Positions 15,333 to 23,555 of a stretch of DNA of 27,708 nucleotides are shown one piece after another. Origin of the DNA: CAIWXH01 sp964555675 (lineage in GTDB: Bacteria > Chloroflexota > Chloroflexia > Chloroflexales > Chloroflexaceae). A program made the position numbers and the translations under genes. Within the stretch, counting starts at the first letter, position 1; each line of letters begins with the position of its first letter. The stretch lies in contig CAZKTU010000066.1 of NCBI GenBank assembly GCA_964555675.1, forward strand, positions 1-27,708, given 5' to 3'. The notes under the pieces were generated by a model. It made no database searches and was not told the DNA's origin. It saw only the letters and a list, made by a program, of their open reading frames with translations.

Positions 15333-15830
15333 CTACGGCTTGCCGAGCTGGCCAAGCAGGCGCATCAGGTCCGAGGGCCCGACGTCGCCCAGCTCGCCGC
15401 TATTGAGGCCCTCGAAGATCCTTTTGGCCATCTCGCGCTGGCCCGGGTCGGCGATGCGGTACAGGGCCAGGTAAACCTGCTCGCCGTCGCGGATGAAGTA
15501 GGTCGCGTAGGGACTGCCGGGGCGCTCGAGCGACTGCTGGACGGCCCGCAGCACCAGGGGGTGGCTGACGGGGATGAGCCCCTCGGCGGGGGCGCCCGCG
15601 GGCAGTTCGGCGGGCTCGTCGCCGTCCTGCTCGCCCTCGTCGTCGGGCGGCGGGGCGAAGGGGCCTAGCGGCTCGGGCGACGGGGGCGTGGGCGGCAAGC
15701 CCAGGCCAGGGCCGGCGCGCGACGGGAAGTCGCCCCAGGCCCTGTTGAGCATCCAGGCGGTCAGGCCCAGCGCGAGCAGACCTGCGCCGAAGATAATCGC
15801 GACCGTGGTCAGGTCGAGCGACATACCCAT
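15333..15830 (-). CDS. Single-TM protein in the serS operon
   Basis: A protein of 165 residues. An N-terminal TM helix (about 8-28, VAIIFGAGLLALGLTAWML) is followed by a Pro/Gly/acidic-rich linker (about 36-85) and a compact C-terminal domain that includes SHPLVLRAVQQSLERP, YATYFIRDGEQVYLAL and RIFEGLNSGE. The ATG has AGGAGG 5 nt upstream, overlapping the stop of the preceding Nudix gene. I do not recognise the C-terminal domain. Its place between two Nudix hydrolases and serS suggests shared regulation rather than a proven shared function. Confidence 0.8.
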   Translation of the reverse strand: MGMSLDLTTVAIIFGAGLLALGLTAWMLNRAWGDFPSRAGPGLGLPPTPPSPEPLGPFAPPPDDEGEQDGDEPAELPAGAPAEGLIPVSHPLVLRAVQQSLERPGSPYATYFIRDGEQVYLALYRIADPGQREMAKRIFEGLNSGELGDVGPSDLMRLLGQLGKP

Positions 15831-15839
15831 CAGGGCCTC

Positions 15840-16334
15840 CTAGATCAGCGAGTAAGCCCAGCTCACCGGCTGGCCGTCGCGGTAGGGCATAACCCCGTGG
15901 AACTGGCGCGGGTCCTCGGCGAAGACCAGGGGCAGGAAGAAACGGTCGCCGGGCCAGAGCGGCAGGTCGCCGGCGAGGACGCGCTCGAGGGGGACCCACT
16001 CGAGGGCGCCCTCGGGGTTGGCGGCGGGCGGCTCGCCGCTGAAGCTCGTGACAACAAAGAGGAAGCCGAGCCAGTCTTCGCCCTGCTTGCCGAAGCCGGG
16101 CCAGCTGATCGTCCCGCGCAATGTCAGGGCGAGAGCCTCGATCTGAGCCTCCTCGCGCAGCTCGCGGCGCATCCCGGCGACCACATCCTCGTCGGGCTCG
16201 AGCTTGCCGCCGAGGCCGTTGTACTTGCCGAGGTGGGCGTCGTCGGGGCGGGCGTTACGGTGGATCATCAGCACCGAGCGCCGGTCAGGCGACAGCACGT
16301 ATCCGAGGGTAGCAATGATGGGCGTGTAGGGCAT
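15840..16334 (-). CDS. Nudix hydrolase (8-oxo-dGTPase-like)
   Basis: A 164-residue Nudix enzyme that hydrolyses nucleoside diphosphates linked to another moiety. The Nudix box runs from GKLEPDE to RELREEAQI (about 43-65) with all catalytic Glu; the usual Gly before the last hydrophobic is Gln. The N-terminal PYTPIIATLGYVLSPD and the GLGGKLEPDE context resemble the MTH1/MutT-like '8-oxo-dGTP diphosphatase' subgroup. The start lies 6 bp after the stop of the first Nudix gene, with GAGG close upstream. It belongs to the T-box-led operon. Substrate remains open; dinucleoside polyphosphates are possible. Confidence 0.9.
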   Translation of the reverse strand: MPYTPIIATLGYVLSPDRRSVLMIHRNARPDDAHLGKYNGLGGKLEPDEDVVAGMRRELREEAQIEALALTLRGTISWPGFGKQGEDWLGFLFVVTSFSGEPPAANPEGALEWVPLERVLAGDLPLWPGDRFFLPLVFAEDPRQFHGVMPYRDGQPVSWAYSLI

Positions 16335-16340
16335 AGTTCC

Positions 16341-16841
16341 TCACCAGGGGCCGTAGCGGCCCCGCTCGCCGCGGCCGTACTCCTCGATGCGGCGGCGGCT
16401 GCCGGGGTCGAGGTTGGCGGGCAGGTCGCGGGTCGGGAAGAAGCGGGCGTCGACGATCTCGAGGTCGGCGATCGGCGGGACGGCCGGGCCGAGGGGTGTA
16501 CAGACGAAGATCGCGATAAAATTGTTCATGCCCTCGCCGAAGCTATGGTAGAGGCCGTGCAGGTGCTCAACCCGGGCGGGGCAGCCGGCCTCCTCGCGCA
16601 GTTCGCGCAGGGCCGAGTCGGCCAGGCTCTCGTGGTGGCTGCCGCCGCCGCCCGGGAGGGACCAGGGGAAGCGGCCGCCGCGGTGGCGGACGAGCAGCAC
16701 CGCATCGCCTCGCGGGGCGATGACGCGCACGCCGACGGAGGTCGGGGCGGTGAGCCTGCGGCTGACGGAACGGGCCGTCAGGTACAGGTTATAGGTGATG
16801 GTCAGGGCCCCCTCGCGGAGGCCGAAGAGCACAGGGTTCAT
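16341..16841 (-). CDS. Nudix hydrolase, first gene after the T-box
   Basis: A 166-residue Nudix enzyme. The box GGGSHHE...RELREEAGC fits the consensus exactly, starting at about residue 68. The N-terminal helix (ALTITYNLYLTARSVSRRL) precedes the core, and HGLYHSFGEGMNNFIAIFVC is the strand pair after the box. The ATG at 16841 is chosen because the frame upstream (to 16949) runs through the T-box antiterminator. The only SD-like run, GGGGG, ends 12 nt before the ATG inside the 3' arm of the terminator hairpin, so translation may itself be under T-box control. Substrate unknown. Confidence 0.85.
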   Translation of the reverse strand: MNPVLFGLREGALTITYNLYLTARSVSRRLTAPTSVGVRVIAPRGDAVLLVRHRGGRFPWSLPGGGGSHHESLADSALRELREEAGCPARVEHLHGLYHSFGEGMNNFIAIFVCTPLGPAVPPIADLEIVDARFFPTRDLPANLDPGSRRRIEEYGRGERGRYGPW

Positions 16842-16853
16842 AGCAGCACAAAG

Positions 16854-17113
16854 CCCCCGTCCTGCGAAGGACGAGGGCAAACGCCTCGTGGTGCCACCTT
16901 CATTCGCCGCGCCCTTGCGGGGGCGGCCTCGTGGGGGTGCCCGCGGCACCCTCGGCGCTGTAACGGGCGCCCCCGATCGGGCCTACTGCGGGGGCGGGCC
17001 CCGGTTCGGGCGATGACTCAGGAGGGGAAGCGCTCGCGGGGGGCTACCGCCTCGCAGCGGCCGGCGGCTCTCTGGAAGCCCGTTTTGCAGCACATGCTCC
17101 GTCGTCGTCTCTG
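16854..17113 (-). promoter_or_regulatory. T-box leader (probable tRNA-Ser sensor)
   Basis: Read on the minus strand. The Stem I signature AGAGAGCC lies at 17073-17066, followed by the distal-loop pattern GGCCGCTGCGAGGCGGT. The specifier side ends in TGAGT (17020-17016); Ser codons TCC (17028-17026, 17023-17021) and AGC (17034-17032) are available just before it. The T-box AAGGTGGCACCACGAGG lies at 16900-16884; its bulge UGGC would pair with a tRNA 3' end GCCA, matching the G73 discriminator of bacterial tRNA-Ser. The terminator hairpin CCCTCGTCCT/AGGACGGGGG (16877-16854) has a TCGC loop, and ACGAGG of the T-box can pair with its 5' arm instead. The U-run is weak (CTTTG) and the hairpin holds the SD-like GGGGG, so control could be translational. 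Confidence 0.88.
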
Positions 17114-17119
17114 GCCGCG

Positions 17120-17148
17120 ATTATAGCAGCCGGGCGGGCGGCGCGCAA
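17120..17148 (-). promoter_or_regulatory. Strong promoter of the T-box/Nudix/serS operon
   Basis: TTGCGC (17148-17143), 17 bp and TATAAT (17125-17120), with TGC directly before the -10 (extended -10). Transcription is expected to begin near 17113, a few bases before the T-box Stem I. Confidence 0.75.
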
Positions 17149-17289
17149 GGGGGCTGCGGGCGGAGACCGGGCGGCAGCGACAGTGGCGTAGCTGTCGGCC
17201 CGGAGGGTCACGTCAACGTTGTGGCTCTATAACGCCGAGGGGCGAAGCACGGGCCGCATTGTGCATAGTATCCAACTTGCGGCGGCCCA

Positions 17290-17468
17290 TGATTGGATGT
17301 CGTAGCTGTAGCGGATAACGGTATCTCAACATATACTCCAGACACCGGTGAAAAATTCCTCTATACCTCGTCTGTCAATGGCTTCGGTGTCGCTGTAGAG
17401 ACCGGAGCTCCAGCCGCGGCGGACGTAGGTGGGTCTACATCTCAAACACAGCTGTTCTGGCGACGAAG
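17290..17468 (+). promoter_or_regulatory. Structured leader upstream of amt
   Basis: This stretch is visibly less GC-rich than its surroundings. It holds several pairing elements: GGTAT (17320-17324) with ATACC (17363-17367), GGAGCTCC at 17404-17411, and a hairpin GTAG/CTAC at 17425-17438. AGGTGGG (17427-17433) inside that hairpin can pair with CCC-ACCT of the downstream terminator (two-base bulge) and so could act as an antiterminator. It matches no riboswitch class I can recall. A frame from 17293 is open here but has no SD. No convincing promoter was found; TATAAC at 17228-17233 lacks a -35. Confidence 0.5.
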
Positions 17469-17502
17469 CCCACACCTCTCGTCTGGAGGTGTGGGTTTTT
17501 TT
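17469..17502 (+). terminator. Intrinsic terminator ahead of amt (attenuator)
   Basis: CCCACACCTC (17469-17478), a 7-nt loop, GAGGTGTGGG (17486-17495), then seven T. It is the best intrinsic terminator in the window, and it lies on the same strand as amt, 28 bp before its SD. Since no other gene ends here, it probably acts on the amt leader or ends a small RNA. Confidence 0.88.
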
Positions 17503-17542
17503 GTGTGTGATCTTGCCCCGTACTGCAAGAAGGAGCCCCCAC

Positions 17543-18772
17543 TTGGACGCGATCAACGGCGCCGACACGACCTGGATCCTGGTATCGAGTGCCCTGGTGA
17601 TGCTGATGACCCCGGCCCTCGGCTTCTTCTACGGCGGACTGGTCCGCCAGAAGAACGCCCTCTCGACGATCATGCACAGCTTCTTCATGCTGGCCTTCGT
17701 CAGCATCCTCTGGGCGGTGATCGGCTACAGTCTGGCCTTCGGCCCCTCGCTCGGCGGCTTCATCGGCAGCCTGGCCTGGGTCGGCCTCAACGGCGTCGGC
17801 CTCGAGCCGAACACCGACTATGCCGGCACCATCCCGCACCAGGCCTTCATGATCTACCAGATGATGTTCGCCGTGATCACTCCGGCCCTGATCTCGGGCG
17901 CCTTCGCCGAGCGCAAGCGCTTCAAGGCCTTCATCATCTTCTCGGGCCTCTGGCTGCTGCTGGTCTACGCCCCTGTGGCCCACTGGGTCTGGGCTGTGGG
18001 CGGCTGGATCCGCGGGATGGGCGCCCTCGACTTCGCCGGCGGCACCGTGGTCCACATCACCTCGGGCATCTCGGCCCTGGTCTGCGCCCTGGTGCTCGGC
18101 AAGCGCGCCGGCTACGGCAGCGAGCCGATGGAGCCCCATAACGCGACCTACACCATCCTGGGCACGGCGATGCTCTGGTTCGGCTGGTTCGGCTTCAACG
18201 CCGGCAGCGCCCTGGGCGCGGGCACCCTGGCCGTCTCGGCCTTCGTGAACACCCACCTCGCTGCGGCGATGGCGGCCCTGGCCTGGATGACGGCCAGCTG
18301 GTTCCGCCACAAGCGGCCGAGCGTGATCGGCGCGGCGGCGGGCGCCGTGGCCGGCCTGGTCGGCATCACTCCGGCGGCCGGCTTCGTGACCCCGATGGCC
18401 GCGATCATCATCGGCTTCCTGGCCGGCATCGGCTGCTTCTTCGCGGTCGAGGTGCTGGTGCGCGGGCGGGTCGACGACGCCCTGGACGTGTTCGGCGTGC
18501 ACGGTGTCGGCGGCATCATCGGCGCCCTGGCCACCGGCATCTTCGCCACCAAGACGATCAACCCCGCCGGCAACGACGGCCTGCTCTACGGCAACCCCGG
18601 CCTGCTGGTCACCCAGTTCCTCGCCGTGGCCGCCGTCGGCATCTACGCCGCCGCGATCACCTTCGTCCTGCTCAAGGTCATCAACCTGGTGGTCGGCATC
18701 CGCGTGACCCCCGAGGAAGAGGCCCGCGGCCTCGACAGCACCCAGCACGGCGAGACCGCTTACCAGATCTAG
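17543..18772 (+). CDS. amt: Ammonium transporter (Amt/MEP/Rh family)
   Basis: A 409-residue membrane channel of 11 helices that conducts ammonium into the cell, normally as a trimer. It shows TPALGFFYGGLVRQKN near the N-terminus, the conserved D163 and twin pore histidines H171 (VVHITSG) and H320 (FGVHGVGG), and WFGWFGFNAGSA in helix 6. The start is a TTG at 17543 with AAGGAG 7 nt upstream, giving an N-terminus just before helix 1; the longer frame would run through the terminator. There is no cleaved signal peptide of the enterobacterial type. glnK, the usual partner, is absent; a 40-codon gene follows instead. Expression is probably governed by the leader attenuator. Confidence 0.96.
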   Translation: MDAINGADTTWILVSSALVMLMTPALGFFYGGLVRQKNALSTIMHSFFMLAFVSILWAVIGYSLAFGPSLGGFIGSLAWVGLNGVGLEPNTDYAGTIPHQAFMIYQMMFAVITPALISGAFAERKRFKAFIIFSGLWLLLVYAPVAHWVWAVGGWIRGMGALDFAGGTVVHITSGISALVCALVLGKRAGYGSEPMEPHNATYTILGTAMLWFGWFGFNAGSALGAGTLAVSAFVNTHLAAAMAALAWMTASWFRHKRPSVIGAAAGAVAGLVGITPAAGFVTPMAAIIIGFLAGIGCFFAVEVLVRGRVDDALDVFGVHGVGGIIGALATGIFATKTINPAGNDGLLYGNPGLLVTQFLAVAAVGIYAAAITFVLLKVINLVVGIRVTPEEEARGLDSTQHGETAYQI

Positions 18773-18813
18773 TCCCTGTGGCGCAGTATCTACTCTGACT
18801 AAAGGAGACCTCC

Positions 18814-18936
18814 ATGGAACTCGTCATCGCGATCGTCCTCTTCGTCGGCATCGTCGGCTCGTGGCTCGTGCTGCCCAGCTCGCCCGCCGAGAAGGCCGCC
18901 CACGGCGCCCCGGCCGGGGCCCCCAGCAAGGCTTAG
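18814..18936 (+). CDS. 40-residue membrane peptide downstream of amt
   Basis: A short gene with an ATG and AAAGGAG spaced 7 nt upstream, starting 41 bp after the amt stop. The product has an N-terminal TM helix (VIAIVLFVGIVGSWLVL, about 4-20) and an Ala/Pro/Gly-rich tail (about 21-40) with few charges. Every third base is C or G in the strong bias of the neighbours, which supports real coding. It may be a small partner of the transporter trimer or an independent membrane peptide; no family is recognised. Confidence 0.7.
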   Translation: MELVIAIVLFVGIVGSWLVLPSSPAEKAAHGAPAGAPSKA

Positions 18937-18964
18937 TACACACAGAGCCGAGCTATTTGCTCAT

Positions 18965-19003
18965 AAGAGGTCCGGGGAGGGCATTGCTCTCCCCGGACCT
19001 CTT
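18965..19003. terminator. 15-bp-stem terminator between convergent genes
   Basis: AAGAGGTCCGGGGAG (18965-18979) and its exact complement (18989-19003) enclose a 9-nt loop. It lies between the amt operon and the opposing UvrA-like gene and is symmetric enough to serve both, though the U-runs are only two bases. Confidence 0.75.
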
Positions 19004-19032
19004 GCCGTCGTGTACTGGCCTCGTTGCTCGCC

Positions 19033-21438
<2,406 letters not shown>

Positions 21439-21541
21439 CTTCGTGATCCTTGCTTCAACTATCGACGGGTCGTCATCTACCCGGATTGGGGTGCGAACCG
21501 CTGCTGCGCGACGCCGGGCACATGCTTGCACATTCGTTCGC

Positions 21542-21570
21542 ATAGTAGCAGAGCCCGCGCTATGATGCAA
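21542..21570 (-). promoter_or_regulatory. Promoter of the UvrA-like gene
   Basis: TTGCAT (21570-21565), 17 bp and TACTAT (21547-21542), with TGC before the -10. The expected start near 21535 gives a leader of about 97 nt. Confidence 0.6.
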
Positions 21571-21644
21571 CCGCCCTATTGCCGATGTGGGGCCACGGCA
21601 ACGCCCCTCACGCCCGGCCGGTAAACCGGCGGTCTGACGCGACA

Positions 21645-21686
21645 AAGCCCGCCTGTGTGGGCTCAGACAGCCACACGGGCGGGCTT
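21645..21686 (-). terminator. Terminator hairpin of hyuB
   Basis: AAGCCCGCCTGTGTGG (21645-21660) pairs with 21671-21686 with one T:G mismatch, giving a 16-bp stem and 10-nt loop, followed by TTTG on the minus strand. It stands 85 bp after the hyuB stop. A second small hairpin, GCCGGT/ACCGGC, lies at 21617-21630. Confidence 0.65.
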
Positions 21687-21770
21687 GACAGTGGGAGGCC
21701 TGGCCGTCGATAGACTGGGCCTCTCGAAGCCTTCAGACGGCAACGAGCGTACGCGAAGGCGCCGAACCGG

Positions 21771-23411
21771 TTAGTGGTCGTAGTCGCGTGCGGCGGCCTC
21801 GGGCGTGATATAGCCGAGGGCCAGGTCGCGGGCGACCAGCTCGGGCGCGCGCTCTTCGACGGGGCCGAAGCCGCCGCCGCCGGGCATGAGCAGGCGCAGC
21901 TCGTCGCCGGGGTTGAACTGCAGGGCCGGGAAGCGGGTGATCTCGACCCCGTTGACGAAGACCTGGCCCACCACACCCGGGCGCCCGCCGCCCAGCCCGG
22001 GCGGGTTGAAGAACATCTTGTCGGGGCGCAGCAGCATGGTCATGGGCGTCGTCGCGATACTGCGCACCACAATCTCCTGCCCCAGGCCGCCGCGCCGCCG
22101 CCCCGGCCCGCCCGAGTCGGGGCGCAGGGCCTTCTTCTCGATCAGGATGGGCGCGCGCAGCTCGAGGATCTCGGAGGGCGTGACCGTGCTGTTGTGAGGG
22201 AAGGCGATCGGGGCCATCCCGTCCAGCTCGCGCATGGCCCCGCGCCCGCCGTGGGGCAGGCAGTGGACCCCGAAGCGGCCGTAGCCCGGCTCCTCGCCGA
22301 AGAATTTGAAGGGCCAGATCGAGCCCGAGCCGGCCTGGGCGTGCTCGCCGAAGATCGCCCACAGGGCCCCGAAGAGCACCTGGTTCATGTTATTGGTGGT
22401 CTTGGCGCGGGCCTTCACCGGGGCCGGGAAGGTGCAGTTGAGGATGCTGCCCTCGGGTGCCGAGACGTGGATGGGCCGGAATAGGCCCTCGTTGTTGGGG
22501 ATGTCGGGCACCAGGGCGCACTTGAAGGGGTACATGGTCGAGGCGAAGGTGGTGTTGAAGGTGCAGTTGATCGCGGCCTTGCGGGTCTGGGGCGAGCTGC
22601 CCGTGTAGTCGACATACACGTCGCTGCCCGCGATCGTGATCGTGGCGTGCAGGTGTACCGGGTCGATGTAGCCGTCGATGTCCAGGCCGAACTCGTACAC
22701 CCCGTCGGGCAGGGCGGCGATACGGGCGCGGATGGCCTCCTCGGAGCGGCTGTGAATGGTCTCGGAGAGGGCGACCAGGTCCTCGAGGCCGTAGTCGTTC
22801 ATGAACTCGTGCACGCGGCGGGCGGCCATGCTGGCGGCGCCCGCGATCGCCCGCAGGTCGCCGAGCACCAGGTCGGGCACGCGACAGTTGTTGCCGATGA
22901 TCTCGAAGAGCAGCCGGTTCTCTTGCCCCGCCTCGTAGAGCTTGCAGGGCGTGAGCCGCAGGCCCTCCATGAAGACGTCCACGGCCTCGATGTCGCCGGC
23001 GTGCCCGCCCACGTCGGCCAGGTGGGCGACGATCCCGGTGAAGGCGATCACCTTGCCGCCCCAGAAGATCGGCGTCAGCACGACATAGTCGGGCAGGTGG
23101 CCGGTGCCTAGCCAGGCGTCGTTGGTGATCAGCACATCCCCCTCGCGCAGGGTCTCGGGCGGGAAGCGCTCGAGGACGTGGCGCGAGGTGCGCGGCAGCA
23201 CCACGCAGAAGTTGGGCGGGCTGAAGCTGGATTGGCAGAGTGACGCGCCCTTGTGATCGGTCATGATCACCGCGAAGTCCCTGCTCTCGCCCACGATGGT
23301 CGAGAACGAGGTCCGCACCACGGCGTTGTCCACCTCGTCCATGATCGCGATCAGCCGCTGCCACTGAATCTCGAGGGTGATCGGGTCGATCGTGCCGCGA
23401 TCTACGGCCAT
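21771..23411 (-). CDS. hyuB: Hydantoinase B/oxoprolinase family protein
   Basis: The 546-residue beta subunit of the ATP-dependent hydantoinase/oxoprolinase/acetone-carboxylase family. The family pattern is clear: DPITLEIQWQRLIAIMDEVD at the N-terminus, VGESRDFAVIMTD, ITNDAWLGTGHLPD and IVAHLADVGGHAGDIEA, with conserved His and Asp, plus CTFNTTFA and PGGGGFG toward the C-terminus. It works with HyuA, which supplies the ATPase. The ATG has AAGGAG about 7 nt upstream. The promoter and its GTCAAC array lie directly upstream, shared with the divergent hyuA. Substrate may be a hydantoin, 5-oxoproline or a similar cyclic amide; sequence alone does not decide. Confidence 0.93.
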   Translation of the reverse strand: MAVDRGTIDPITLEIQWQRLIAIMDEVDNAVVRTSFSTIVGESRDFAVIMTDHKGASLCQSSFSPPNFCVVLPRTSRHVLERFPPETLREGDVLITNDAWLGTGHLPDYVVLTPIFWGGKVIAFTGIVAHLADVGGHAGDIEAVDVFMEGLRLTPCKLYEAGQENRLLFEIIGNNCRVPDLVLGDLRAIAGAASMAARRVHEFMNDYGLEDLVALSETIHSRSEEAIRARIAALPDGVYEFGLDIDGYIDPVHLHATITIAGSDVYVDYTGSSPQTRKAAINCTFNTTFASTMYPFKCALVPDIPNNEGLFRPIHVSAPEGSILNCTFPAPVKARAKTTNNMNQVLFGALWAIFGEHAQAGSGSIWPFKFFGEEPGYGRFGVHCLPHGGRGAMRELDGMAPIAFPHNSTVTPSEILELRAPILIEKKALRPDSGGPGRRRGGLGQEIVVRSIATTPMTMLLRPDKMFFNPPGLGGGRPGVVGQVFVNGVEITRFPALQFNPGDELRLLMPGGGGFGPVEERAPELVARDLALGYITPEAAARDYDH

Positions 23412-23450
23412 GGCGGGGCTCCTTCAGCTCTGGGCGCTCGGGTTACGCCT

Positions 23451-23479
23451 ATTGTACGGAGAGCTGTGTCAACTGTCAA
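23451..23479 (-). promoter_or_regulatory. hyuB promoter
   Basis: TTGACA (23479-23474), 17 bp and TACAAT (23456-23451). The -35 lies inside the second GTCAAC repeat. The start is expected near 23444. Confidence 0.7.
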
Positions 23480-23495
23480 CAGTCAACTTGACACA
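23465..23495. promoter_or_regulatory. GTCAAC operator array between hyuB and hyuA
   Basis: Three direct GTCAAC copies at a 7-bp period (23468, 23475, 23482) lie inside an outer inverted repeat, TGTGTCAA (23465-23472) and TTGACACA (23488-23495). ACTGTCAACAGT in the middle (23472-23483) is itself an inverted repeat. Occupation by a dimeric regulator would cover the -35 boxes of both promoters. Confidence 0.7.
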
Positions 23496-23517
23496 GGGTG
23501 CAGCCAGGTGGTACCTT
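23488..23517 (+). promoter_or_regulatory. hyuA promoter
   Basis: TTGACA (23488-23493), 18 bp and TACCTT (23512-23517). The -10 is weak, so activation is possible. Confidence 0.45.
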
Positions 23518-23555
23518 TGAGGCAATCGGGTACGACTGAGCGAGGAGTCACCGCA

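Noticed and set aside
14098..15474. Plus-strand frame of 458 codons opposite serS
   Set aside because: Shadow of serS with Leu/Ala/Gly-rich composition and no recognisable motif.
17161..17290. Promoter for amt at TATAAC (17228-17233)
   Set aside because: No -35 match at 16-18 bp upstream, and no other convincing pair found; left open.
17401..17502. Second T-box ahead of amt
   Set aside because: GGTGG is present at 17428-17432, but there is no UGGNACC core and no Stem I AGAGAG signature.
17293..18141. Plus-strand frame running through the amt leader into amt
   Set aside because: It crosses the intrinsic terminator, then reads amt in the wrong frame; its TTG has no SD. Only the first 80 codons look at all protein-like, so a leader peptide is a remote possibility.
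17435..18748. Minus-strand frame of 437 codons opposite amt
   Set aside because: Shadow of the transporter: Asp/Gln/His/Gly-rich, with no hydrophobic or domain structure.
21439..21645. N-terminal extension of the UvrA-like protein
   Set aside because: The extension would begin upstream of the -10/-35 pair at 21542-21570 and lacks similarity to UvrA N-termini.
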